Positions 24,957-32,545 of a DNA stretch of 46,483 nt are shown here, piece after piece. The translations under genes and the position numbers were made by a program. Source of the DNA: Pseudomonas entomophila (GTDB taxonomy: Bacteria; Pseudomonadota; Gammaproteobacteria; Pseudomonadales; Pseudomonadaceae); the NCBI RefSeq assembly GCF_029478665.1, contig NZ_JARPQB010000043.1, forward strand, positions 1-46,483. The letters are read 5' to 3'. How positions within the stretch are numbered: the first letter of the stretch is position 1; each line of letters opens with the position of its first letter. The notes beneath the pieces are model-generated. The model saw only the letters and a program-made list of their open reading frames with translations. It made no database searches and was not told the DNA's origin.

Positions 24957-25865
24957 ATGAAAACCATCAACTTCATGGGCGTGCGCAATGTCGCGTTCGC
25001 CGTCACCGTGCTCCTCACCGTGCTGGCACTGTTCAGCTGGTGGCACAAGGGTCTGAACTTCGGCCTGGACTTCACCGGCGGCACGCTGATCGAGCTCACC
25101 TACGAGCGCCCGGCGGACCTGGAAAAGGTGCGTACCGAGCTGGTCAGCTCCGGCTTCCACGATGCCGTGGTACAAAGCTTCGGCGCTACCACGGACCTGC
25201 TGGTGCGCATGCCGGGCGACGACCCGCTGCTGGGCAATAAAGTAGCCGAGGCCCTGCAGAAGGTGGGCGGGGACAACCCGGCCACCATCAAGCGGGTCGA
25301 GTTCGTCGGCCCGCAGGTGGGTGAGGAACTGCGCGACCAGGGCGGCCTGGGCATGCTGCTGGCCCTGGGCGGCATCCTGATCTACCTGGCCTTCCGCTTC
25401 CAGTGGAAGTTCGCCGTGGGTGCGATCGTCTCGCTGATCCACGACGTGGTGGTCACCCTGGGTATCCTGTCGTTCTTCCAGATCACCTTCGACCTGACGG
25501 TGCTGGCGGCGGTGCTGGCGATCATCGGCTACTCGCTCAACGACACCATCGTCGTGTTCGACCGTGTGCGCGAGAACTTCCGGGTGATGCGCAAGGCCTC
25601 GTTGATCGAGAACATCAACATCTCGACCACCCAGACCCTGCTGCGTACCGTGGCCACTTCGGTATCCACCTTGCTGGCCATCGCCGCGCTGCTGTTCTTT
25701 GGTGGCGACAACCTGTTCGGCTTCTCCCTGGCGCTGTTCATCGGTGTCATGGCGGGTACCTACTCGTCGATCTACATCGCCAACGTGGTGCTGATCTGGC
25801 TGAACCTGAACAGCGAAGACCTGATCCCTCCGGTCAAGAACGAGGGTGTGGACGACCGTCCGTAA
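24957..25865 (+). CDS. secF: Protein translocase subunit SecF
   Basis: 302 residues. Partner of SecD in the SecDF-YajC complex. The N-terminal helix is followed by GLNFGLDFTGGTLIEL, a smaller periplasmic domain, and five helices with the conserved IIGYSLNDTIVVFDRVREN segment. A GAGGGAGCT ribosome binding site precedes the ATG at 24957; the longer frame from 24912 would overlap secD and is rejected. It is the last gene of the operon and is followed by a strong terminator. Confidence 0.97.
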   Translation: MKTINFMGVRNVAFAVTVLLTVLALFSWWHKGLNFGLDFTGGTLIELTYERPADLEKVRTELVSSGFHDAVVQSFGATTDLLVRMPGDDPLLGNKVAEALQKVGGDNPATIKRVEFVGPQVGEELRDQGGLGMLLALGGILIYLAFRFQWKFAVGAIVSLIHDVVVTLGILSFFQITFDLTVLAAVLAIIGYSLNDTIVVFDRVRENFRVMRKASLIENINISTTQTLLRTVATSVSTLLAIAALLFFGGDNLFGFSLALFIGVMAGTYSSIYIANVVLIWLNLNSEDLIPPVKNEGVDDRP

Positions 25866-25897
25866 GGCTTCGTCCTACGCCGTTTGGCGTAAAGAGA

Positions 25898-25929
25898 GGC
25901 GCGAGTGTTGAACTCGCGCCTTTTTTTTT
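25898..25929 (+). terminator. Rho-independent terminator after secF
   Basis: GGCGCGAG-N7-CTCGCGCC, an eight-base-pair GC-rich stem followed directly by nine T residues. It ends the queA/tgt-yajC-secDF transcription unit. Confidence 0.93.
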
Positions 25930-25986
25930 GCTCCAAGGCTGGGAAGAAGGCGGGCCGGAGCCCGCAGGTACGATCAGGAGGTTCAC

Positions 25987-26535
25987 GTGAATAAATCAAT
26001 GCTGGTGGGTGCGGTTCTGGGTGCTGTCGGTGTAACCGCCGGAGGTGCTGTGGCGACCTACAGCTTGGTGAACAAAGGGCCTGAATACGCCCAGGTCACC
26101 GACGTGCAGCCGATCAAGCAGCAGGTAAAGACGCCGCGTGAGGTCTGCAAGGATGTCGCCGTGACGCGCCAGGCGCCGGTCAAGGATCAGCACCAGATTG
26201 CCGGTACCGTGGTCGGTGCCATCGCCGGTGGCTTGCTGGGTAACCAGATTGGCGGCGGCACCGGCAAGAAGATCGCCACCGTGGCCGGCGCGGTCGGTGG
26301 CGGCTATGCCGGCAACAAGGTGCAGGAAGGCATGCAGGAGCGTGACACCTACACCACCACGCAGACGCGCTGCAACACGGTCAACGACATCAGTGACAAG
26401 GTCGTGGGTTACAACGTGACCTATACCATCGGTGACCAGGTGGGCAAGGTGAAGATGGATCACGAGCCGGGCTCGACCATTCCGCTGGACAAGAATGGCA
26501 AGTTGGTCCTGGGCCAGAACCAGCCGGGGCAGTAA
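25987..26535 (+). CDS. Glycine-zipper (2TM) envelope protein of unknown function
   Basis: 182 residues. An N-terminal hydrophobic segment (about 4-25, LVGAVLGAVGVTAGGAVATY) should anchor or export it. Residues about 70-112 form a glycine zipper (GTVVGAIAGGLLGNQIGGG and AGAVGGGYAGNKVQEG), as in UmoD/Rickettsia 17 kDa-like envelope proteins. The C-terminal part has TRCNTV and a YTIGDQVGKVKMDHEPG segment. The start is GTG at 25987 with an excellent CAGGAGG ribosome binding site. It is located between secF and suhB as a single gene. The function is not known. Confidence 0.8.
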   Translation: MNKSMLVGAVLGAVGVTAGGAVATYSLVNKGPEYAQVTDVQPIKQQVKTPREVCKDVAVTRQAPVKDQHQIAGTVVGAIAGGLLGNQIGGGTGKKIATVAGAVGGGYAGNKVQEGMQERDTYTTTQTRCNTVNDISDKVVGYNVTYTIGDQVGKVKMDHEPGSTIPLDKNGKLVLGQNQPGQ

Positions 26536-26556
26536 GCCGTTTGCAGCCCGCTTTTC

Positions 26557-26672
26557 TGTAGGAGCGGCCTTGTGCCGCGAAAGGGGCGTGAAGCGGCCCC
26601 AGGGTATTGCGTCTTTCTCAAGGCTGTCGGGGCTGCTTCGCAGCCCTTTCGCGGCACAAGGCCGCTCCTACA
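26557..26672. repeat. Inverted pair of REP units (BIME-like)
   Basis: TGTAGGAGCGGCCTTGTGCC at the left end and its reverse complement at the right end enclose about 75 bases that hold the shorter stems GCGGCCCC and GGGGCTGCTTCGCAGCCC. The whole 116-base block could fold into one large cruciform. It lies between convergent genes. Confidence 0.85.
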
Positions 26673-26703
26673 TGGGAAGGCGGTGTCAGGCTGAATTCAG
26701 GCA

Positions 26704-26736
26704 CAAAAAAAGCACCCCGAGGGGTGCTTTTTTTGT
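26704..26736 (-). terminator. Rho-independent terminator of suhB (possibly bidirectional)
   Basis: AAAAAAAGCACCCC-GA-GGGGTGCTTTTTTT is a symmetrical stem with A-run and T-run, 17 bases past the suhB stop on the minus strand. It could also stop transcripts coming from the glycine-zipper gene. Confidence 0.9.
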
Positions 26737-26752
26737 GCTCGGCAATCGGCGC

Positions 26753-27571
26753 TTAGCGCTTCATGTGCTCGGGCAGGTGCGGCTGGATGGCGGTCAGCAC
26801 AGCCTTGAAGCACTTGATGTTGCCCGCGACGATGTGGCCCTTCTCGAGGAAGTCGTGGCCACCGTTGAAGTCGCTCACCAGGCCACCGGCTTCCTGGATC
26901 AGCAGCACGCCTGCAGCCATGTCCCAATCGGACAGGCCCGACTCCCAGAAAGCGTCGAAGCGGCCGGCGGCCACATAAGCCAGGTCCAGGCTGGCGGAGC
27001 CGGCGCGGCGGATGCCGGCGGTCTGGCCGGTCAGGGCGCGGAACATGCCCAGGTAGTTGTCCAGGTCGGCCATCTGGTTGTCACGGAACGGGAAGCCGGT
27101 ACCCAGCAGTGCGCCTTCCAGGCTGGTGCGCGAGCTGACGCGGATGCGGCGGCCGTTCAGCTGGGCGCCACGGCCACGGCTGGCGGTGAATTCTTCCTGG
27201 CGAACCGGGTCGAGGATGACGGCGTGCTCGAGGCGGCCGCGGTACTTGCAGGCGATGCTGACGGCGAAGTGCGGCACGCCACGCAGGAAGTTGGTAGTGC
27301 CGTCCAGCGGATCGATGATCCACAGGTAATCCTTGCCTTCTTCGCCTTTGCCGGCGTGCAGGCCGGTCTCTTCACCCTGAATCGAGTGGTTCGGGTAGGC
27401 TTTGCGCAGGGCGTCGACGATGACCTTCTCGGCGGCGCGGTCAACCTCGGACACGTAGTCCTTGGCCTGCTTTTCGTCGACTTTGATGCTGTCCAGGCGT
27501 TCGATGGAGCGGAAAATCAGTTCACTGGCGCTGCGAGCCGCGCGCAGGGCGATATTCAGCATAGGCTGCAT
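26753..27571 (-). CDS. suhB: Inositol-1-monophosphatase family protein SuhB
   Basis: 272 residues. A magnesium-dependent phosphatase of the inositol monophosphatase fold; in bacteria SuhB also acts in rRNA transcription antitermination and, in P. aeruginosa, influences virulence gene control. Metal-site residues are visible: E67 in GEET, D87 and D90 in WIIDPLDGTTNF, and the late WDMAAG motif. It begins MQPMLNIALRAAR, conserved in the family. It is divergent from trmJ across about 150 bases and ends at a strong terminator. Confidence 0.95.
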   Translation of the reverse strand: MQPMLNIALRAARSASELIFRSIERLDSIKVDEKQAKDYVSEVDRAAEKVIVDALRKAYPNHSIQGEETGLHAGKGEEGKDYLWIIDPLDGTTNFLRGVPHFAVSIACKYRGRLEHAVILDPVRQEEFTASRGRGAQLNGRRIRVSSRTSLEGALLGTGFPFRDNQMADLDNYLGMFRALTGQTAGIRRAGSASLDLAYVAAGRFDAFWESGLSDWDMAAGVLLIQEAGGLVSDFNGGHDFLEKGHIVAGNIKCFKAVLTAIQPHLPEHMKR

Positions 27572-27723
27572 GGGAAGGTCACCTGGAGATGTTAAAGAAG
27601 AAAGCCGACCATTCTAGCAGAAAACTTTAACGACTGAAGTGTCACATTTGCTTTCATGGCGTTACGCTGGTCGGTTCTGTAAGATCGAACCCTCATATTA
27701 TCTGCATCCGAGAGCACGACACC

Positions 27724-28479
27724 TTGCTGCAAAATATTCGTGTTGTCCTGGTCAATACCAGCCATCCCGGCAACATCGGTGGCGCTGCGCGTGCCATGAA
27801 AAACATGGGCCTGTCGCGCCTGGTGCTGGTGCAGCCGAAGGCATTCCCCTCCGCCGAAGCCTCGGCGCGGGCCTCTGGCGCCGATGACCTGCTCGACAAT
27901 GTCCAGGTGGTCGATACGCTCGAACAGGCGCTGGTCGGCTGCAGCCTGGTCATGGGCACCAGTGCCCGCGAGCGCAGCATCCCCTGGCCGTTGATCGACC
28001 CCCGTGAGTGTGGGGCCAAGGCCGTGGCGCATGCCGTCGGTGGTGAAGAGATCGCCCTGGTGTTCGGGCGCGAGCACGCCGGCCTGACCAACGAAGAACT
28101 GCAGCGATGTCACTTCCACGTGCACATTCCCTCGAACCCCGACTTCAGCTCGCTGAATCTGGCCGCCGCCGTCCAGGTGCTCTCTTACGAGGTGCGCATG
28201 GCCTGGCTGGCAGGGCAGGGCGCGGCGACCAAGGTCGAGAAGGTCGACGCCAGCGAGCTGGCGACCATGGACGAAATGGAGCTGTTCTATGACCACCTGG
28301 AGAAAACCCTGGTGGACATCGGCTTCCTTGACCCCGAGAAGCCCAAGCACCTGATGGCGCGCCTGCGCCGGTTGTATGGGCGAAGCTCGGTCGAGCGTCC
28401 GGAAATGAGCATTTTGCGCGGCATCCTCACCGAGACCCAGAAAGTCGCACGGGGCGAGCCGCATAAACGGAAGGACTGA
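27724..28479 (+). CDS. trmJ: tRNA (cytidine/uridine-2'-O-)-methyltransferase TrmJ
   Basis: 251 residues. A SPOUT-fold enzyme that methylates the ribose at tRNA position 32 using SAM. N-terminal motifs NIRVVLVNTSHPGNIGGAAR and MKNMGLSRLVLVQP match the family, as does the knot region IALVFGREHAGLTNEEL and HIPSNPDFSSLNLAAAVQVL. The only sensible start is TTG at 27724, because no ATG or GTG precedes the conserved N-terminus. The unusual start may keep its level low. It lies four bases upstream of cysE. Confidence 0.94.
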   Translation: MLQNIRVVLVNTSHPGNIGGAARAMKNMGLSRLVLVQPKAFPSAEASARASGADDLLDNVQVVDTLEQALVGCSLVMGTSARERSIPWPLIDPRECGAKAVAHAVGGEEIALVFGREHAGLTNEELQRCHFHVHIPSNPDFSSLNLAAAVQVLSYEVRMAWLAGQGAATKVEKVDASELATMDEMELFYDHLEKTLVDIGFLDPEKPKHLMARLRRLYGRSSVERPEMSILRGILTETQKVARGEPHKRKD

Positions 28480-28483
28480 ACAG

Positions 28484-29269
28484 ATGTTCGAGCGTCTGCG
28501 TGAAGATATCCAGAGTGTTTTCCATCGTGACCCGGCGGCGCGCAACGCCTTTGAAGTATTGACCTGCTACCCCGGCATGCATGCGATCTGGCTGCACCGG
28601 CTGGGCCATGCCCTGTGGGTGCGCGACTTCAAGTGGCTGGCGCGCCTGGTGTCGAACTTCGGGCGCTGGATGACCGGTATCGAGATTCATCCCGGTGCCA
28701 CCATCGGTCGGCGCTTCTTTATTGACCACGGCATGGGCATCGTCATTGGCGAGACCGCCGAGATTGGCGATGACGTCACGCTCTACCAGGGCGTGACCCT
28801 GGGTGGCACCAGCTGGAACAAGGGCAAGCGCCACCCCACGCTGGAGAATGGCGTGGTGGTGGGGGCCGGTGCCAAGGTGCTGGGGCCGTTCACCGTCGGT
28901 GCCGGCGCCAAGATCGGCTCCAACGCCGTGGTGACCAAGGCGGTGCCGGCCGGCGCCACTGCGGTCGGTATTCCCGGGCGGGTCATCGTCAAGGTCGAAG
29001 ACGATGCGGTCGAGGCCAAGCGCAAGGCGATGGCCGAGAAGATCGGCTTCGATGCCTATGGCGTCAGCGGCGACATGCCCGACCCGGTGGCGCGGGCCAT
29101 CGGCCAGATGCTCGACCACCTGCAGGCAGTCGACGAGCGGTTGGAGGGGATGTGTGGTGCGATGACCAGGATGGGTAGCGACTACTGTGCCAAGGAACTG
29201 CCGGCACTGCCTGCCGACGACTTCGCTGAGGTGAAGCAGATGGCCCGGGGCGACACTCAGTCGCATTGA
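28484..29269 (+). CDS. cysE: Serine O-acetyltransferase
   Basis: 261 residues. It acetylates serine with acetyl-CoA in the first committed step of cysteine synthesis. Left-handed beta-helix hexapeptide repeats run from about residue 65 (IEIHPGATIG) to 165 (AVGIPGRVI). The catalytic aspartate-histidine pair D81-H82 is in IDHGMGIVIGETAEIGDD. It begins with MFERLREDIQSVFHRDPAAR. It sits just upstream of the isc operon, whose cysteine desulfurase consumes its pathway product, a conserved neighbourhood in pseudomonads. Confidence 0.96.
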   Translation: MFERLREDIQSVFHRDPAARNAFEVLTCYPGMHAIWLHRLGHALWVRDFKWLARLVSNFGRWMTGIEIHPGATIGRRFFIDHGMGIVIGETAEIGDDVTLYQGVTLGGTSWNKGKRHPTLENGVVVGAGAKVLGPFTVGAGAKIGSNAVVTKAVPAGATAVGIPGRVIVKVEDDAVEAKRKAMAEKIGFDAYGVSGDMPDPVARAIGQMLDHLQAVDERLEGMCGAMTRMGSDYCAKELPALPADDFAEVKQMARGDTQSH

Positions 29270-29283
29270 TTCCGCCGGCCCGA

Positions 29284-29312
29284 CACAAGGGGCGTGTGCT
29301 TGCGCCCCTTGT
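29284..29312 (+). terminator. Probable terminator hairpin after cysE
   Basis: ACAAGGGGCG-N9-CGCCCCTTGT is a ten-base-pair stem 15 bases past the cysE stop. The T-run is poor (GTCTGC follows), so termination may be partial. Confidence 0.55.
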
Positions 29313-29367
29313 CTGCTACACTCGCGCCCGCCTTCCACATGCATACCCGACTAAAGCACTAGGTCTA

Positions 29368-29400
29368 ATAGTTGACTTAAATGCTCGGGAATCGCATACT
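29368..29400 (+). promoter_or_regulatory. iscR promoter with overlapping IscR type 1 site
   Basis: TTGACT (29372-29377) and CATACT (29395-29400) are spaced by 17 bases, a good sigma-70 promoter. The sequence ATAGTTGACT starting at 29368 overlaps the -35 box and matches the first half of the IscR type 1 consensus; the second half is weaker (CTCGGGAAT). This placement fits classical autorepression of isc by holo-IscR. Confidence 0.65.
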
Positions 29401-29437
29401 CGCACACATCTTGTAACTCCCGTGGTAACCACACGCC

Positions 29438-29929
29438 ATGCGACTGACTACCAAAGGCCGATACGCCGTGACCGCCATGCTCGACCTGGCGTTGCACGCG
29501 CAGCATGGGCCGGTGTCTTTGGCCGATATTTCCGAGCGCCAGGGCATTTCCCTCTCTTATCTGGAACAGCTGTTCGCCAAGCTGCGCCGCAGCAGCCTGG
29601 TTTCCAGCGTTCGCGGCCCGGGCGGCGGCTACCAGCTGTCGCGTGGCATGGAAACCATCCAGGTGGCCCAGGTCATCGACGCGGTCAACGAATCGGTCGA
29701 TGCCACCCGTTGCCAGGGCCTGGGGGATTGCCATGCCGGTGATACCTGCCTGACCCACCACCTGTGGTGCGACCTGAGCCAGCAGATTCATGAATTCCTC
29801 AGCGGCATCAGCCTGGCCGACCTTGTCATGCGCCGCGAGGTGCAGGAAGTCGCCCAGCGCCAGGACCTGCGCCGTGTCGCCGGCCGGATTGCCCAGCTGG
29901 ACAAGATTGAGACGTCCGCCGTCGACTGA
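29438..29929 (+). CDS. iscR: Fe-S cluster assembly regulator IscR
   Basis: 163 residues. An Rrf2-family regulator that binds a [2Fe-2S] cluster and represses isc when clusters are plentiful. The winged helix-turn-helix starts MRLTTKGRYAVTAMLDLAL, with the recognition helix near SLSYLEQLFAKLRR. The cluster ligands C92, C98, C104 and H107 are all present (RCQGLGDCHAGDTCLTHH). It is the first gene of the isc operon, 45 bases before iscS, with its own promoter. Confidence 0.97.
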   Translation: MRLTTKGRYAVTAMLDLALHAQHGPVSLADISERQGISLSYLEQLFAKLRRSSLVSSVRGPGGGYQLSRGMETIQVAQVIDAVNESVDATRCQGLGDCHAGDTCLTHHLWCDLSQQIHEFLSGISLADLVMRREVQEVAQRQDLRRVAGRIAQLDKIETSAVD

Positions 29930-29973
29930 GATTACAGCGACGAGCGACGCCACCGCCTGATAGGAGATACTCA

Positions 29974-31188
29974 ATGAAGTTGCCGATCTACCTCGATTAC
30001 TCCGCGACCACCCCGGTCGATCCCCGTGTCGCCCAGAAGATGGCCGAGTGCCTGCTGGTCGACGGGAACTTCGGTAACCCGGCCTCGCGTTCCCACGTGT
30101 TTGGCTGGAAAGCCGAAGAGGCAGTCGAGAACGGCCGCCGCCAGGTCGCCGAGCTGATCAACGCCGACCCGCGCGAAATCGTCTGGACCAGCGGTGCCAC
30201 CGAGTCCGACAACCTGGCGCTCAAGGGCGTGGCGCACTTCTATCAGACCAAGGGCAAGCACATCATCACCTCCAAGATCGAGCACAAGGCGGTCCTGGAT
30301 ACCGCTCGCCAGCTCGAGCGTGAAGGTTTCGAAGTCACCTATCTCGAGCCGGGCGAAGACGGCATCGTCACCCCGGCCATGGTCGAAGCCGTCCTGCGCG
30401 ACGACACCATCCTGGTCTCGCTGATGCACGTGAACAACGAAGTCGGCTCGATCAACGACATCGCCGCCATCGGTGAACTGACCCGCTCGCGCGGCGTGCT
30501 GTTCCATGTCGACGCCGCCCAGTCGGCCGGCAAGGTCGAGATCGACGTGCAAAAGCTGAAAGTCGACCTGATGTCGTTCTCGGCGCACAAGGTCTACGGC
30601 CCGAAAGGTATCGGCGCGCTGTACGTCAGCCGCAAGCCGCGGGTACGCCTGGAAGCCATCATTCACGGCGGTGGCCATGAGCGCGGCATGCGTTCGGGCA
30701 CCCTGCCAACCCACCAGATCGTCGGCATGGGCGAGGCCTTCGCCATCGCCAAGCAGGAAATGGCCGCCGAGAATGTGCGCATCAAGGCCCTGAGCGACCG
30801 CTTCTTCAAGCAGGTTTCGGACCTCGAAGAACTGTACGTCAACGGCAGCCAGACCGCCCGCGTGCCGCACAACCTGAACCTGAGCTTCAACTACGTCGAA
30901 GGCGAGTCGCTGCTGATGTCCCTGAAGGATATCGCCGTGTCGTCCGGTTCGGCCTGCACCTCCGCTTCGCTCGAGCCGTCCTACGTCCTGCGTGCCTTGG
31001 GCCGCAACGACGAACTGGCGCACAGCTCGATCCGCTTCTCCTTCGGCCGCTTCACCACCGAAGAAGAAGTCGACTACGCCGCGCAGGAAGTCTGCAAGGC
31101 CGTGAACAAGCTGCGCGAATTGTCGCCGCTGTGGGACATGTACAAAGACGGCGTCGACATCTCCAAGATCGAGTGGGCCGCCCACTAA
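29974..31188 (+). CDS. iscS: Cysteine desulfurase IscS
   Basis: 404 residues. A pyridoxal-phosphate enzyme that takes sulfur from cysteine and passes it as persulfide to IscU and to thiolation pathways, including the 2-thiouridine that SelU later modifies. The PLP lysine is K206 (SAHKVYGPKG); H104, D180 and Q183 complete the site. The mobile-loop cysteine is C328 in SSGSACTSAS. The C-terminal tail that binds IscU (PLWDMYKDGVD) is intact. A TAGGAGA ribosome binding site is present. Confidence 0.98.
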   Translation: MKLPIYLDYSATTPVDPRVAQKMAECLLVDGNFGNPASRSHVFGWKAEEAVENGRRQVAELINADPREIVWTSGATESDNLALKGVAHFYQTKGKHIITSKIEHKAVLDTARQLEREGFEVTYLEPGEDGIVTPAMVEAVLRDDTILVSLMHVNNEVGSINDIAAIGELTRSRGVLFHVDAAQSAGKVEIDVQKLKVDLMSFSAHKVYGPKGIGALYVSRKPRVRLEAIIHGGGHERGMRSGTLPTHQIVGMGEAFAIAKQEMAAENVRIKALSDRFFKQVSDLEELYVNGSQTARVPHNLNLSFNYVEGESLLMSLKDIAVSSGSACTSASLEPSYVLRALGRNDELAHSSIRFSFGRFTTEEEVDYAAQEVCKAVNKLRELSPLWDMYKDGVDISKIEWAAH

Positions 31189-31234
31189 GCAGTCGCCGGC
31201 AAGAGCGGCTCCCTGATGAGGAAGGAATTGCACC

Positions 31235-31621
31235 ATGGCATACAGTGAAAAGGTCATCGACCACTACGAAAACCCACGCAACGTCGGCAAGATGAACGCC
31301 GAGGACCCGGATGTCGGGACCGGCATGGTCGGCGCCCCGGCGTGTGGCGACGTGATGCGTCTGCAGATCAAGGTCAACGAGCAAGGCATCATCGAAGACG
31401 CCAAGTTCAAGACCTACGGCTGCGGTTCGGCCATCGCCTCCAGCTCCCTCGCCACCGAGTGGATGAAGGGCAAGACGCTCGACGAGGCCGAGACCATCAA
31501 GAACACCCAGCTGGCTGAAGAGCTGGCGTTGCCGCCGGTCAAGATCCACTGCTCCGTGCTCGCCGAAGATGCCATCAAGGCCGCTGTTCGCGATTACAAG
31601 CAGAAGAAAGGCTTGATCTGA
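31235..31621 (+). CDS. iscU: Fe-S cluster scaffold IscU
   Basis: 128 residues. The scaffold on which clusters are built. Ligands C37, D39, C63, H105 and C106 are all present (GAPACGDV, YGCGSAIASS, KIHCSVLAED). The LPPVK motif (99-103) that HscA recognises precedes the last cysteine. It has a strong AGGAAGGA ribosome binding site, fitting a stoichiometric need. It is 46 bases after iscS. Confidence 0.98.
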   Translation: MAYSEKVIDHYENPRNVGKMNAEDPDVGTGMVGAPACGDVMRLQIKVNEQGIIEDAKFKTYGCGSAIASSSLATEWMKGKTLDEAETIKNTQLAEELALPPVKIHCSVLAEDAIKAAVRDYKQKKGLI

Positions 31622-31649
31622 GTCGCCTGACGCAAGGTAAGGAGTTCTG

Positions 31650-31973
31650 ATGGCTATCAGCATGACAGAAGCCGCCGCCAACCACATTCGCCGCTCCCTC
31701 GACGGGCGCGGCAAGGGCGAGGGCATTCGCCTGGGCGTGCGCACCACCGGTTGCTCGGGCCTGGCCTACGTGCTGGAGTTCGTCGATGAACTGGCAGAAG
31801 AAGACCAGGTGTTCGAGAACCATGGCGTGAAGGTCATCATCGACCCGAAAAGCCTGGTCTATCTCGACGGCACCGAGCTGGATTTCGTCAAGGAAGGGTT
31901 GAACGAAGGCTTCAAGTTCAACAACCCCAACGTGCGCGGTGAGTGTGGCTGCGGCGAAAGCTTCAATGTCTGA
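31650..31973 (+). CDS. iscA: A-type Fe-S carrier IscA
   Basis: 107 residues. It carries clusters from IscU to target enzymes. The three conserved cysteines are C35 (TTGCSGLAY) and C99 and C101 (GECGCGESFNV). The ATG has AAGGTAAGGAG upstream. It lies 28 bases after iscU and eight bases before hscB. Confidence 0.97.
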   Translation: MAISMTEAAANHIRRSLDGRGKGEGIRLGVRTTGCSGLAYVLEFVDELAEEDQVFENHGVKVIIDPKSLVYLDGTELDFVKEGLNEGFKFNNPNVRGECGCGESFNV

Positions 31974-31981
31974 GGCTTGAC

Positions 31982-32503
31982 GTGGGTACTCCTTGCCATT
32001 ACGCCCTGTTCGACCTGCAGCCGGCCTTCCGTCTGGACCTCGACAAGCTGGCCGTTCGCTACCGCGAACTGGCCCGCGAGGTCCATCCTGACCGCTTCGC
32101 CGACGCTTCCGAGCGCGAGCAGCGGGTCGCCCTGGAAAAGTCCGCCGCGCTGAACGACGCCTACCAGACCTTGCGCAGCGCGCCGCGCCGCGCCCGTTAC
32201 CTGCTGGCCATCGGTGGCCACGAAGTGCCCCAGGAAGTCACCGTGCACGACCCGGACTTCCTGCTGCAGCAGATGCAGTGGCGTGAAGAGCTCGAAGAGC
32301 TGCAGGACGAAGCCGACCTGGACGGTGTCGGTGTGTTCAAGAAGCGGCTCAAAGTCGCCCAGGACACATTGAACGATGACTTCGCCGACTGTTGGGATGA
32401 CGCCGCCCAGCGCGACAAGGCCGAACGCCTGATGCGCCGCATGCAGTTCCTCGACAAGCTCGCCCAAGAAGTGCGCCAACTGGAAGAGCGCCTCGACGAT
32501 TAA
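31982..32503 (+). CDS. hscB: Co-chaperone HscB (J-domain protein)
   Basis: 173 residues. It brings IscU to HscA and stimulates its ATPase. The J domain has HPD at 35-37 in YRELAREVHPDRF. The C-terminal helical domain that binds IscU follows about residue 80. The start is GTG at 31982, giving VGTPCHYALFDLQPAF as in relatives; the in-frame ATG at 31943 lies inside iscA and is rejected. Confidence 0.96.
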   Translation: MGTPCHYALFDLQPAFRLDLDKLAVRYRELAREVHPDRFADASEREQRVALEKSAALNDAYQTLRSAPRRARYLLAIGGHEVPQEVTVHDPDFLLQQMQWREELEELQDEADLDGVGVFKKRLKVAQDTLNDDFADCWDDAAQRDKAERLMRRMQFLDKLAQEVRQLEERLDD

Positions 32504-32545
32504 TCCCGGCGTTGCCGTGACGACGCCTAAGGTACTCAGAAAAGC

